Shown piece after piece: positions 31,806 to 43,526 of a stretch of 64,000 nt of DNA. How positions within the stretch are numbered: position 1 is the stretch's first letter; the number at the start of each line of letters is the position of its first letter. The DNA is from Oryzias latipes (taxonomy: Eukaryota > Chordata > Actinopteri > Beloniformes > Adrianichthyidae): assembly GCF_002234675.1 (NCBI RefSeq), contig NC_019876.2, positions 25,206,250 through 25,270,249 of the forward strand, in the 5' to 3' direction. The position numbers and the translations under genes are program-made. The notes beneath the pieces were generated by a model. That model was not told where the DNA came from, did no database searches, and worked only from the letters and a program-made list of their open reading frames with translations.

Positions 31806-32417
31806 CACACACAAAAAAGTGAAAATCAAGATTCCTAAATGTAATGACACAAGACTCTGGTAATATCCAGGAAAACATTGAAAAAGATTTTAAGAACATT
31901 TATTTTTTGTGGTTAAATTAAAGCTTTTTCATGTTCATGTTTACTTCCAGTCATTCATTAAAACTGTATTATATTTTATTTCCATGTATTTATGAAAATG
32001 TATATAATGTACAATAACTAGTTATGTGTTAGTCTGTAATAATAAAATTAAAATTAAAAAAGTAAAAATAAAAAACATATATACAATCCAGCCTCAGAGA
32101 GTCACTAAGCTGTGTACTTTCTGTGATGGTCCCAAGCCCATAGAAATGGAGAGGGTATATATGCTGGTTGGACTCCAGGTTTTTCTTTGCTTCCATGTTC
32201 AGTCAAAAAAGCAAAAGGCACTGGTAGATGGAACTCTGGCTTCAGCTAGACGGGGTTCAACTCCCTGCAGTGTCCTTGATAATTCTTTGACATGAAACAT
32301 CAAAGTAAATAGTCTTCCAAAAAATATGATTCTAAAGTTTTAAAGATTATATGTTGATAAGAATTGATCAGGCATTGATGAGTATAGCAATATTAAATGT
32401 ATTTCATGTAAATGTAT

Positions 32418-32453
<36 letters not shown>

Positions 32454-32458
<5 letters not shown>

Positions 32459-34790
32459 TGTCCTGTCCAACAGCTGGGCAGACAGATGAGAGCTGAGGGC
32501 CTCTTGTGTTGGACAGATTTTACTTTAACAAGAGGGGTTATTAATCTTCAGACAAACCAAAGGTATGTCTGGATAAACCCCTTTTGTAATTGAGGCCAAA
32601 CTTTATTAATTTCAATCATGTCTGAAAATCTTTGGTGTTGGACCGGACGGAAAAGGAAAGAGGGGAAGAAGAGAGAGGGACGATAGAGAGAGGGGGGGTA
32701 GGGGGTGATAATAGGAGGGGAAGGGGGATAAGACCATGAAGCAGCATAAAGCAACAAGTTTACTGGTTGTTAATCATTATGGTAAGGTTCAAATGTAGTA
32801 CAATAAGGGCGGAGCCTGTCCACACACACACTCAAATGTTATAAACACACCTGCTAGCTGCAAAAAATGTCCACCTGTCGACATATATACAAAACAGATA
32901 GTGTTCACACGCATACTTATGCCTTAAAACCAACTAGTGTGAAATATTTCAGTCATTCAGTCATGCAAACTGTAAGTGCAAAGGTGAGCTAACACCTGTG
33001 CTCAGGTGAGTGTTTATGTTCTTCTAAAATGGATGGTGGAACGTGGAAAGAAGGAGGGAGAGTGCCCAGCCATCCCCACCCCAAGACCCCCACCGCAGCA
33101 GCAGCGGCAGCCGGAATCCCCCCAACGCCACACGGGAACCGGCAGGGAACAACCGCCGCCCGGGCGACCAAGCCCGCCACCCAGGCCAGGGCCAGCAAGA
33201 CCGCCGCAAGGCCCCCAGAGCCAGAGAGCAGGGAAGCACGGAGGGAGAGAGAGCGCCGCCCCAGCCCAACCAGGAGAGCAGCCCCCCCGCCGCGCCGGGA
33301 GAACCCAACGCAGGGCCCCACCGGAGACGGACGCCCACAGCCCCAGACGAGCACCCCACCACCACCCAGGAGTTCCGGGCATCCCCCCGCCCCAACCCCA
33401 GGTACGAGCCAGGACCCCCCAAGGGAGACCCGCTCCGCGCTCCAGGCAGCCATCCGCCCGGCCCGCGGCTGGTCCAGGGAGGAGCGGGGCAGGGGCCCGC
33501 CGCCCCCGCCCAAGAGGGGGGGAACCCCGGAGAGGGTGTGTGTGTGCATGTGTGTGTGTTTATGTTGGAATGTATATATTGAGGGGGGAGGGGTGTGTGT
33601 GCTAAGGGGGGTGCAGTTAAAATTGGCGGGTAGGGCACTGAGGGGACATCTCCTGATTACTCACAGTGACGTCCCCTCACCCTCCCCACCAAGGGACCCT
33701 AAATGTCTAAGGTGTGGTTAAAATTGGCGGGTAGGGTGCCAGGAGGACATCCGCTGCTTGCTGGCAGTGATGTCCAAGCACCCCCCCTACCAAGGGCCCT
33801 ACATGTCTAAGGTGCAAATAAAACCGAAAGAGGGGGGGCCCACTCCATACGGCAACCATGGGAGGGGGGCCACTGCCTAGTAAACCCCCCCCCCAAGGCT
33901 CATCGCAGGCTAAGCCCCCCACCCCCTCACCCTATTATGAGGTTATATGAGGAAGGGGGTAAGTTGGGGACAGCTGGTAGACTGTCCCCCGGTGGTCAGA
34001 CAGCTGCCCCCCCCCCCCCCCCCCCCCCAGCAAGGGGGCCAGGCCCACCCAGCCCAGGGGCCCCACCCCCGGAGGCGCCGACACCCCAGGCCCAGCACCA
34101 CCCCCCCCCACACAGAGAGAGAGGAGCCAGAAAGCGTCGGCCCCCCCCAGGAGCAAGCCCAGGCCCCCACCCCCAAACGCCGGCCCTGGAAGAGCTCTGG
34201 TCAGGCCTCGACGGGACCGAGGCAGCCGACCGGCCGGGGAAACCGCCGATGGCCTCAGCGGAGACCCCGACCCGTCAACCCCCCCTGCCCCGTACCAATA
34301 GTGCCCCCCCCCCCCTCCCCCAGAATGCCCCCCCACAAGGCAGGGCCGACAAGACCCCCCACCCCACCACCCCCCAGACCCCGCAGCCAAAGCGGATGAC
34401 ACCCAGAGCGACCGGGGGCCCCAAGAGGGTTGTCCCGTCCCGCCCCAGAGCCAGGGAAGGGCCGATCCCAGCCCCAGGTGTAGGTGGGAAGCCCATCCAG
34501 CGCCGCTGGGCCCCCCCCGAGCAGCGCCCCCCGCCAACCCCCCCCAGCACAGGCAAAGGGACCACCCCCCCAAGCCAAGCCAGACCACCACCCCACCCCC
34601 CCACCACGCACCCCCACACCCAAGCCCAGAGGACCACGCAGCGCCCCAGCCCGCCCAACCCAGGCGCCGGACCCGACCCCCCGACCAACGGAGCCCCCAC
34701 CACCCCCCGCCAGGCACCGGAGGCCCCGACCCCCACCCCAGCCCACGGCAGAAGGGCAAGGAGCAGCGACGACCAGGCCCCCCCCACCCC
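32454..34790 (-). other. G-rich 3' UTR of the LINE
   Basis: About 2.3 kb from the ORF2 stop to the poly-A tail. The sense (minus) strand is very rich in G runs, including an uninterrupted run of about 23 (34006-34028). L1 elements of mammals also have G-rich 3' UTR tracts able to form G-quadruplexes. Long proline- or glycine-rich frames on both strands are a by-product of this composition. The last ~1030 bp recur at 48598-49623. Confidence 0.75.
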
Positions 34791-37700
34791 CTAAGTCACG
34801 GAGTTAGCTATGGGAGACCAGAGAGACTGAGTTCTTTCAAAGTTACTTGAACCTTGGGCTGACATTTTTTCCAAGCTGATATGATCAAGCAGCAGATTTC
34901 TGTGTTGACTTATATTTATATTTTTCTTGCTTTTCCAATTTATTAAAATAGTTTTTTTAGCAATGCAAAGAGTTATGAAAATGATAGAGCCTAATCCTCC
35001 TTCTACATCGATGGCACTCATGTCACCAAGCACACAAAGTGACGGTGAAGCTGTGATTGAAACCTTAAGCCAGACTGATAGATCGGCACATACCTGCTGC
35101 CAGAGAGCCTGGACAGGCGTGCAGAACCGTAGTGCATGCATGTAATTGTCGGGTAGATTACTGTCACAGTGCTGACAAATGTCTGAGTTACTGAGACCCA
35201 TCTTGAACATCCTCTGTCCAGTGTAGTAAATTCTGTGAAGAGTTTTGAAATGGATTAGCTGCAGATTTGGACTTTTTGTCAGTTTAAAGGTGTTTAGACA
35301 AAGTTCTGACCAAAAGCTTTCATCTGTGCTGATGCTCAAATCCGCATCCCATTTTATTGTCGGAAGTGAAATATTATTATCTAAATTACATAAAAGTTTG
35401 TATATTTTGGAGAGAGTTTTATTCATTGTGAAATTGATCAGAGTGGTAACTACATCTGGTAGCTTTAAATCGTTGTCTCTGTATTTAAACTTTTTAGTAA
35501 TAATTGATTTAAGTTGCTGATATTCCAAGAAGTTATTTATTCCATGTTTGTCTTGAAGTTCCTGGGGAGTTATGAATCTTCTATCAATAATTATGTGCTC
35601 TAGTTGTTTTATGCCCCCTGCCTGCCAAGCTGGGAAGTGGATAATCTTTTTGTTTATGAGGATGTCTGGGTTGTTCCAGATGGGTGTCATTTTGCACGGT
35701 TGAATTGATGATTTTGATATTTTGAGAAATTCCCACCAGGCTGTTAAGGTGGCATTTATATTAGTACTTTTGAAACAATCCTGTCTTTTAACTATTTGGC
35801 TGATAAATGGAAGATCTGACAGGTTGATCTTTCCACATAACGCCTGTTCCAAGTCTAACCATGAGTTGGTTTCTGGATTATTTTTTAACCATTTTAAGAT
35901 GTATTGTAGTCTATTTGCAAGAAAGTAATTGTGGAAATTAGGTAATTCTAATCCTCCACAGCTTTTTGCAGATTTTAAAGTTTTTAGACTAATTCTTGCA
36001 GGTTTATTGTTCCATAGAAAGCTTGATATGGATGAGTCTAATGTTTTGAACCATTTTAATGGCGGTTGTGTGGGAATCATTGAGAATAGATAATTAACTT
36101 TGGGTAAGATTTTCATTTTTACCGTGGCTACCTTGCCCATAAGGGACAAAGGCAGGTTGGTCCAGCGTGTTAGATCGTCCTGTATGTTTTTCCGTAATGG
36201 GGTGTAGTTTAGCTGCACCAGTTCTGATATTTTGGGGGGAAAATAAATACCTAGATATTTTATATTGCCTGATTTAACTGGTATTGTGGGTCCTTGCTCC
36301 GCATTACTGTTCAGTGGTAATAAAACAGATTTATTCCAATTAATGGAATAGTCTGATATAGAAGAGAATTCATTAATGATTGTTGCCGTTTCATTTACAG
36401 AATGTATATTACTTAAAAACAGTAATATGTCATCTGCATAGAGACTAATTTTATGATGGCTGTGTTTGGTTTTAATTCCTTTAATACTCTCATTCTGTCT
36501 TATTGCTGCAGCTAGAGGCTCGATAAATATTGCAAAAAGAGAGGGGGAGAGTGGGCAACCCTGTCTAGTTCCTCTTCCAAGAAAAAACCTGTTGGAAGTC
36601 TGTTTATTAGTTCTAACTGATGCATTGGGGTTGTGATATAATATTTTGATCCAATTGATGAATGATTCTCCAAACCCAAACTTATGGAGGGCAGCAATGA
36701 GGAACTTCCAATTTACTCTATCAAAGGCTTTTTCAGCATCCAGTGATAGTATAGTCATTTCCTGGTTTTTGATGGTGGCAAAGTCTATTATGTTAACGAG
36801 TCTGCGGACATTGTCATCCGAGTGTCTGCCTTTGATGAATCCAGTTTGATCAAGGTGAATTATGTGAGGAGTGACTTTTTCTATTCTCTGTGCTAGTGCT
36901 TTGCAGATAATTTTTACATCTGCATTAATTAAAGAAATGGGGCGATAGCTTGAAGGACTCGTGGGGTCTTTGTCTGGTTTTAGAAGAAGGATAATGTTGG
37001 CAGAGTTCATGTTAGGTGGTAGAGATTGGCTTTCATTGATAAATTTTACCGTTTTATAAAACGTTGGTGCCAGTTGTTCCCAGAATTCCTTATAAAACTC
37101 TGCTGGAAAGCCGTCGGGTCCTGGTGCTTTGCTGTTAGGCATAAGTAACAGAGCTTCATGAAGCTCAGACAACGAGAGCGGAGAGTCTAAATTTGTGATT
37201 TGATCTTCGTTTAACTTGGGCAGGTTTATATTGTTAAGAAATGAGTTGATGCTTTGTTCTGATGGATTGATCTGTGGAGTGTATAAGTTTTGATAAAAGT
37301 CTTTAAACGCATTATTAATTTTTACCGGGTCATGGGTGACATTCCCTGTTTTGTCCATAATAGAAGCGATTGTTGATTTTTCTTTATTAATTTTAAGCTG
37401 ATTAGCTAGAAATTTGCCAGATTTATTTGAGTTTTCATATCTTTCCAGTCGAAGCCTTTGTATCTGGAATTGTGTTTGTTTATTGATGATGTCATTAAAC
37501 TGCAGCTTTAAATTTTTCAGGTCGCCCAGTATGTGTTCCTGTGCAGAAGCAGCATAAGCAGTCTCCAGGGTTTTGATTTTATTTTCTAATTCTAATAAAT
37601 CTGCTTTCTCTTTGCGTTTTTTATGCGTTGAATAAGAGATGATTTTCCCTCTCATGACTGCTTTTGCTGTTTCCCAAAGAATACTTGGTGATATTTCAGA

Positions 37701-38534
37701 AGTATTGTTGAATTCTAAGAAGGTTGCCCACTCTTTTTTAAAGAATTCAATAAATTCCTGGTCTTTTAACAGAGACGTATTAAATCTCCAGGTTGAACCT
37801 GAGGGTGTGGGTACTTCCCTTGAAATAGTAACAGAAACTGGTGCATGGTCACTGATAATAATTGGATGAATGTTGGAACTTTTAATTTCTTTCAAAAGGG
37901 AGTTACTGACTAATAAATAATCTAAACGAGAGTGTGAATGATGAACTGGAGAGAAAAAGGTGAACCCCTTAGTGTTTGGATGACATGAGCGCCAAGCGTC
38001 GCAGAGACCCAGATCATTCATGTACTGCTTTAGAATACTTGCAGACTGCCATGTACGCTGGTTTGCTGCTGTGCTGAGTCTGTCAAGTTCAGGGTCCAAA
38101 ACCAGGTTGACGTCTCCTCCTATAATGATTGTGGAGTCAGAGTGAGCTGAGAGTGAGGTGAAGAATCTGTGAAAGAAGGAAGAGTCGTCAACATTCGGAC
38201 CATAGATGCTGGCGATGCAAAAGTCTTTATTCTGAATGGATATATTAATGATTACAAATCTGCCTTCTGGGTCAGTTACTGTGTCCTTATGAGTAAATGT
38301 AACATTTTTCTTAATCAAAACTGCAACCCCTCTTTGTTTGGAGTTGAAACTGGCAGAATACATAACTGGATACTGGGAACAGCACAGGAGATGACCAGCT
38401 GATAAAGATAAATGGGTCTCCTGCAGCAGAGCTATATCTGCTTTAAGATCATTCAGGTGATTTAACACTTTCAATCTCTTTGGCCCAGAACCAAGTCCAC
38501 GCACATTCCAGCTAACGATGTTAAGACTGTTCAT
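34791..38534 (-). CDS. L1-like LINE ORF2: endonuclease and reverse transcriptase
   Basis: 1247 codons without a break, close to the usual length of L1 ORF2. Residues 1-235 form the endonuclease: IVSWNVRGLG (6-15), QETHLS (39-44), IYGPNVDD (110-117), GGDVNLVLD (139-147), SRLDYLLVS (202-210) and SDHAP (228-232), covering the catalytic Asn, Glu, Asp and His positions. Residues about 505-780 form the reverse transcriptase: YRPISLINADVKI, LDAEKAFDRVNW (598-609), TRQGCPLSPSLF (656-667) and the YADD catalytic motif (699-702). Near the C-terminus is CQHCDSNLPDNYMHALRFC, a zinc-knuckle-like motif typical of L1 ORF2. The protein nicks target DNA and copies the LINE RNA in place. All key residues are present, so activity is possible. 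Confidence 0.93.
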   Translation of the reverse strand: MNSLNIVSWNVRGLGSGPKRLKVLNHLNDLKADIALLQETHLSLSAGHLLCCSQYPVMYSASFNSKQRGVAVLIKKNVTFTHKDTVTDPEGRFVIINISIQNKDFCIASIYGPNVDDSSFFHRFFTSLSAHSDSTIIIGGDVNLVLDPELDRLSTAANQRTWQSASILKQYMNDLGLCDAWRSCHPNTKGFTFFSPVHHSHSRLDYLLVSNSLLKEIKSSNIHPIIISDHAPVSVTISREVPTPSGSTWRFNTSLLKDQEFIEFFKKEWATFLEFNNTSEISPSILWETAKAVMRGKIISYSTHKKRKEKADLLELENKIKTLETAYAASAQEHILGDLKNLKLQFNDIINKQTQFQIQRLRLERYENSNKSGKFLANQLKINKEKSTIASIMDKTGNVTHDPVKINNAFKDFYQNLYTPQINPSEQSINSFLNNINLPKLNEDQITNLDSPLSLSELHEALLLMPNSKAPGPDGFPAEFYKEFWEQLAPTFYKTVKFINESQSLPPNMNSANIILLLKPDKDPTSPSSYRPISLINADVKIICKALAQRIEKVTPHIIHLDQTGFIKGRHSDDNVRRLVNIIDFATIKNQEMTILSLDAEKAFDRVNWKFLIAALHKFGFGESFINWIKILYHNPNASVRTNKQTSNRFFLGRGTRQGCPLSPSLFAIFIEPLAAAIRQNESIKGIKTKHSHHKISLYADDILLFLSNIHSVNETATIINEFSSISDYSINWNKSVLLPLNSNAEQGPTIPVKSGNIKYLGIYFPPKISELVQLNYTPLRKNIQDDLTRWTNLPLSLMGKVATVKMKILPKVNYLFSMIPTQPPLKWFKTLDSSISSFLWNNKPARISLKTLKSAKSCGGLELPNFHNYFLANRLQYILKWLKNNPETNSWLDLEQALCGKINLSDLPFISQIVKRQDCFKSTNINATLTAWWEFLKISKSSIQPCKMTPIWNNPDILINKKIIHFPAWQAGGIKQLEHIIIDRRFITPQELQDKHGINNFLEYQQLKSIITKKFKYRDNDLKLPDVVTTLINFTMNKTLSKIYKLLCNLDNNISLPTIKWDADLSISTDESFWSELCLNTFKLTKSPNLQLIHFKTLHRIYYTGQRMFKMGLSNSDICQHCDSNLPDNYMHALRFCTPVQALWQQVCADLSVWLKVSITASPSLCVLGDMSAIDVEGGLGSIIFITLCIAKKTILINWKSKKNINISQHRNLLLDHISLEKMSAQGSSNFERTQSLWSPIANSVT

Positions 38535-39057
38535 AGCTGTTCTAACCGGGAGAGTGCAAGGCTAAATAGTGCGTGTGCCCGTCCGTGTGCGCGTGCCCGC
38601 TGTGCGTACCTGCTACACTGACAAGCGCTGTGCGTAGGAGGTGGACATGTCTTGGCTGTGAGCTGCATGTTGCGTGCGTCCTGTGTGAGCCTAAGTGAGG
38701 TTTTTGCAGTTTGTCAACGTGTGTGTGCGGGATCGCGTGTGCATGCTCTTATGCGCGCTAGTATGCGCGCGCGCCCGTTCCGTGCATAAATAAATACTCA
38801 CCGTGGTTACGTTGACTTTACCTGATTCACATATGAGGACATGGGAAGGGGGGGGGACAAGAGAAAAGAGAGAGGAAAAGAGAAAGAACAAAAAACAAAA
38901 ACAACGAAACAACAACAGAAACATGAATGTGAGAGAAAGAAAAAACACTTTTCCTGAGAGGTGTGGATTATTGATGATCCGATTATTTCCTATTCAATTA
39001 AATAAGTTTGCGGGTTTCTTCTGGGCGGCGCAGATGTCAGTGCGCCTCTGAAAGCCT

Positions 39058-39415
39058 TCAGCACAGCCAGGGTGTTACCTCTGGGTCCCGGAACAGCTTG
39101 CCATTCACAAAAAGTTTATCAACGGCAACCACCGCGCGTGCTCCAGCAGACAGGTGCTTCCTCCTCAGCGGGAAGAGGATTTTCCGCCGGCGGAGGATCT
39201 CGCCTGGAAACTGATCATTCACGCTGTAATGTGTGCCTTTCAGCTCGCGTCCTCTGCTTTTTACCTGCTCCTTTTGTTTATAATGTTCAAATTTAGCAAC
39301 AATAGGACGGGGACGCTGATTGTCCGGCCTTTTCCCTCCGAGCCGGTGAACCCTGTGGAAGGAGATCTTCTGGACTTCCTCCTTGGGGATCTTCAGATGG
39401 TCTTCCAAAAAGATG
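39058..39415 (-). pseudogene. L1-like LINE ORF1, C-terminal part only
   Basis: Reads HLKIPKEEVQKISFHRVHRL, RPRPIVAKFEHYKQKEQV, YSVNDQFPGEILRRRKILFP and VVAVDKLFVNGKLFRDPE. This matches the C-terminal RNA-binding half of L1 ORF1 proteins (Transposase_22 family). The frame runs straight into the target-site boundary with no ATG, so the 5' end of the element was lost at insertion. About 520 bp separate its stop from the ORF2 start, an unusually long gap for an L1. Confidence 0.8.
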
Positions 39416-39639
39416 TAAAAATGTATTCTTTTTTAACCCAGTTGCTTGCATTGGTTTGTATTATGATTGTACCAACCTGACACTTTTCCCCTTAAGTTTC
39501 AGATATGAGGAGGCAGCTGCTGTTCCTGGAAATGTCTTCATGTCAAACCAAAGATTGAGCTCCAGTTGAAAAATGCTTTAACCTCTTCTGTTCCAGAAAG
39601 GTTGAACACTCTATTGGGTTCAGAGAAAGTCTTGTGTTT

Positions 39640-40800
39640 TCTCTTCATAGTAAAACCATAGTAGCCTTCAACACAAAGTGTTTCATATTTAAAAAACAAT
39701 GGGAAAATCCAAAAATCTAGCCAAATGAGATTTTCCAGCATTAAAAGTTTATAAAATAAAATGTCAGACATCAAAATAAATAGAAACATTCCAAAAATGA
39801 GACTTAATTTCATAAATAGAATAATTAATGTTACATTTCACAGGGTCTTCCACCTCTCTACTGCTTTGCCAACATTAAGGTTTCTGTCCTGGCCCTCTAT
39901 GCTGATGGTCAGTCCGACACAAGACCGGACTTTCGGTTGACCCGCAGGACCATCGGGCATCTGGTGGAACAGCTTCAGGTTCCTCACACTCTGGGGGGGT
40001 ACAGGACACTGAGGTCCTGGTGTTCCTTTTCTGGTTGGCGTGTGGCACATCTCACGTGTGGTAGCCAAGGTCTTTGACATGCCACGGTCCGCTGTGAGGG
40101 ACTTTGTCCACAGGACGGCAGACCTTATCGTCTAGCTGATGTACAGGGTCATCTGGCTCCCCACTGTGAATGAACTGCCATTAGTCGCCACTGGTTTAGA
40201 GCAGCTCTCTGGGTCTGCTGCCTTCCAAAAGGTCATGGGGAGCATTGATGGCTGCCACATAAGAATTAAGGCCCCAAAAGAAAATGCAGTTTATTTTAAC
40301 AGGAATCTTTTTATTCCATTCAGATGCAGGCTGTATGTGATTCTAATGCCACATTTTTAGATATTTTTGTTGGGTATCCAGGATCAGTCCATGATTCACG
40401 GGTTCTGCGTAACAGACCAATTTATGCCAATCAAACATTCCCACCTGAAGGATACATCCATTTCGGTGATGGTGGGTATCTCTGCATTGCTCAACCATCA
40501 TGCTGCTCCATGCTAACAGAAGCAAATCGCCTTTGTTGCAGTTGGGAGGGAGCAGGAATAACAATGACAATGGGATGCTTGAAGTACCCACAGATATCCT
40601 TATCATACAGGCCATTGGCTGGAACAAGCGGAAGGTGGAAAAGCTTGACCAGACAATAGCTAAAAGATGCATCAAGGTAAAAACCAGATAGGTTTTTACT
40701 TTTTTCATTCAAACATTACTCAACAATGTTTTTGACAGTACAAAGGATTTCTGAGGCATCGGCAGACCTTGATCAGCTGACTACAGAACTATCGGTACAA
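39640..40800 (+). pseudogene. PIF/Harbinger transposase remnant, plus strand (in A2)
   Basis: Counterpart of 16070-17060, with about 180 bp more of the N-terminal coding region (39830-40030: the plus strand reads LSVDPQDHRASG frames from the DFRLTRRTI region). It keeps IDGCHIRIKAP, DIFVGYPGSVHDSRVLR and GDGGY, but has a stop in the HTH region (CGTCTAGCTGAT near 40127-40138) and the same loss of the C-terminal glutamate motif. It differs from the A1 copy by roughly 5 percent by eye. Confidence 0.75.
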
Positions 40801-41399
40801 GAAAACACTGTCCAGCAATGGGTGTCTGATGCTTAAAAGTGGGCTGCAGGTGCTGTGGAACTTAATATATATATTGACACTTTTTTATGTCCAATAATTA
40901 TTCTAGTAGTGAACTCTAGTAATATCAAGTAAACCCCTTTTTATAGCATCTTGGCTCAAGTCAAAATGTCCAAATACTCATATAATAATATGAAATGTGT
41001 TAACTTTTCTCCCCACAAGAACCAACTGGTCAAAATAACCTTGAAAATCCATTGAAGGACTTTATCTGAGCCCAGCAGAGGAAATATGAGCAGTATCACC
41101 AGACAGGTGAGGGATAAAATGTAAAGATCTTGAAGCAAATATTATTTAATTTCATTTGCCACTTAGAAAGTTTTGTTTACAATGTCTTTGCATACATATT
41201 ACTTTATATAAAACAAGTGGCCTTAAATCATTGCAGCAAGAAAGATATGCTGTACAGATATGTACCCTTGGATTTATATCAGTTTTTAAATAAAACATAA
41301 AGAGCTTTACATTTCATCAAAAATGTTATGTAAGGTTTTCTTTTTTGCCTCATTCTTCTGCTTCAAGCATTTGGAATTTTTTTAGCTGTTATGAGGCAG

Positions 41400-43526
41400 C
41401 TTTATGTTTATGCTCATCACTCACTTATGGAGCTTTACTTGACTGTCATGCATGCCAGCAGGTGGCAGTAGTGAACCAGAACAGTATTTCTGGAGACTAA
41501 TATTTACACAGCTGCATTTTCAGCTGTTCATGACAATATCTAAATGTTTTTTTTAAATAACATTTTGAAAAAAGCTGACATTTTAAAACTCAAAAACAGT
41601 GAAGGTATGGAAACATTTGTGTAGCATAGTTAAAAATAAAAGTCAAAACCAGAAATGCTTTATCATTTTTAAAATGAATCTGCATTTTTGTGGCTTTGTG
41701 ACGGCTGTGCACTCCTGATGATTGTACACAGCTCATCAGGACTACGTAGCAGCATTTCCGCCTTCCGCGGTCCTCCTTCAGATGTATAATCATTACCGTT
41801 AGAAAAGCACATTTAGAAGATATTCTCCTGCAGCTTGGCGCTGATTTTGCTGTTCGAGGACAGCTGGAGCCCCATCAACAGCTATAGCACATTTCGCCAT
41901 GCTAAACGTTTGTCGTTTAGACCAACACGTATCGTCTAAATGTCCTTTTATTACTGTTATGATTAATATTAAGTGCTTGCTCGCTCATAATTGTTTAATC
42001 CGTCCGGTCAGTGCTTTTTTCTTGGCTCCAAGGACCCGATAGAAGGGTTAGCATGAGGCTAATACGTCCTAAAAACATTAGCCATGGAGGAACTCCATAA
42101 TGCCGTAATTAGCATCTTGTATGTAAATATGAGGGAATAACATCAGCCTTTATTTTGTCTGGACACCACTGGAAAAACAAATTCATATAATGTTTTAGAG
42201 TTTCTCAGATCACTTCCGCATTCGGCGATCTGGAGCTTCGGATCGCAGGGCGTCGCGCTCCGCTGCACTACGCTGCACTACGCTCTACAGCTCTGCCGGT
42301 CCACAGACAAAGCTAGTCCGGGGGGAAGTTTCGACGAAAGAGGACCGCGGAAGGCAGAAGTCTCGCTGTACCATGCCAAGCCATGCTTCTTCTTAAGGAA
42401 TGTTGCCAGGGCCGCTCCTCTTAGTTTTCTTTTATCTTTGTCAGATTATGTTTGTTACTCTCTTTAGTTCTCCATTCTGTAACTGTTTTTTTTAATGATT
42501 TCATGTATTTCTGGGTTTTCATGTCAAATGGTCGAACATGCTTCATAAGTTTATGTTTATTGGAGAATCTAAATTGTCCCGATGTGTTGATGTGAGTGTG
42601 TGGTTGTGCCTTCTTGCAGTTTGGCCAAACAGAATCAAGTATTTACGCGGACCATGGTATCATTTCTGATAATGTACACTTCGTCAGCCATTAACCCTTA
42701 CGTAACTTACATTCACATAACAAATACTTCACTATACATTTACAGATACATTTCCCGACAATGTTACAATCCATTTTTATGACAATGGTACAATCCATTT
42801 TTATGACAATGGTACATTCCATTTTCATAACGTCCCTTAAGGGGCGGCCGAAAAAGCCTCAAGGGAGGGAAGGACAGACCTTTGCTCCACTGAAGATCCA
42901 AAAGACCCAAAGTCCCACAGCAGCACAGGTCAAACCCCCGTATGGGTGCATGTGACTACGGCTTAATGTGTTAGAGAGAACAGCTCTGATAAAGTCAAAG
43001 TGTGCTGACCACACCAGCTGATGATTAACAGACCACTCCCAGAAACAGATTTTTGTGTTGAAGTTTGGTTAACCTGTAAGTTAAAAGACACAAACGTCTG
43101 TGATATATTTGCTTTTGTCTTGGATCATATTTTGAAAATGGTAAATACTTTAACATTGTTGACATTTATTATGCAGCGTTGAAACTGTACGCTACGTTAA
43201 TGGGACCCACATTTGAATGGACTTAAAATTTCCCTTTTTTTCACAAGTTTTGTTCATAAAATATTAACTTTGAGAACACGGGACACGTTAAAGACACAGT
43301 TTTCCTTCACACTGAAATCAAAGTGTTGGAATGTGCATCACTATTTTTTCCTGTTCTGTCAAAATGGATAACCATGGCTTGATCCTTGTGGGTAAAATAC
43401 ATTTATATCTAACCCCTAATAGTTGATAGTTGATGGGTTTTTTGCTGCCAACATTCTTGTTGGACAGTTTGATGGAAAACCAGCAGCAGAGTTAATAAAT
43501 GGAAACAAAAATCGGTGTAAAACTTA
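41400..43526 (+). repeat. Repeat unit R, copy 2, extended (first unit of local tandem duplication)
   Basis: Begins CTTTATGTTTATGCTCATCA and ends GTGTAAAACTT(AC). Its first ~1.79 kb equals the right end of the segmental duplication. The last ~340 bp (43188-43526) match 45298-45597, the sequence directly upstream of acox3. Ends abruptly where the second unit begins. Confidence 0.85.

Larger units (their letters stand above)
32426..39418 (-). mobile_element. L1-like LINE, 5'-truncated in ORF1, intact ORF2, with target duplication
   Basis: On the minus strand the element runs from a truncated ORF1 (about 39415) through ORF2 and a long G-rich 3' UTR to a poly-A tail (T-run at 32420-32453). It is flanked by a 16-bp direct repeat AAATGTATTCTTTTTT (32410-32425, 39419-39434), and the unoccupied site is at 15849-15864 in copy A1. 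ORF2 has the L1-clade layout of an apurinic-type endonuclease, reverse transcriptase and C-terminal CCHC-like region; teleost Swimmer-type L1 elements are a likely family. Intact ORF2 and clean duplications argue for a recent insertion. Confidence 0.9.
25625..43187 (+). repeat. Segmental duplication copy A2, split by a LINE
   Basis: Counterpart of 9056-19412 in the same orientation. Offset is 16569 before the poly-C run and 16564 after it. Sequence runs collinearly to 32425, is interrupted by the LINE at 32426-39418, and resumes at 39419. The right end continues into sequence not present beside A1 (from about 43188), which is itself part of the local tandem duplication next to acox3. Confidence 0.9.

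Noticed and set aside
33006-34794. Long proline/arginine-rich and glycine-rich open frames on both strands
   Set aside because: They lie in the GC-skewed 3' UTR of the LINE. Stop codons are rare there because of composition, frames overlap on all strands, and the same DNA recurs as a non-coding LINE tail at 48598-49623.
39406-39408. Start codon of the LINE ORF1 fragment
   Set aside because: The codon is TTG, and the frame continues to the insertion boundary. The element is 5'-truncated, so no start is present.
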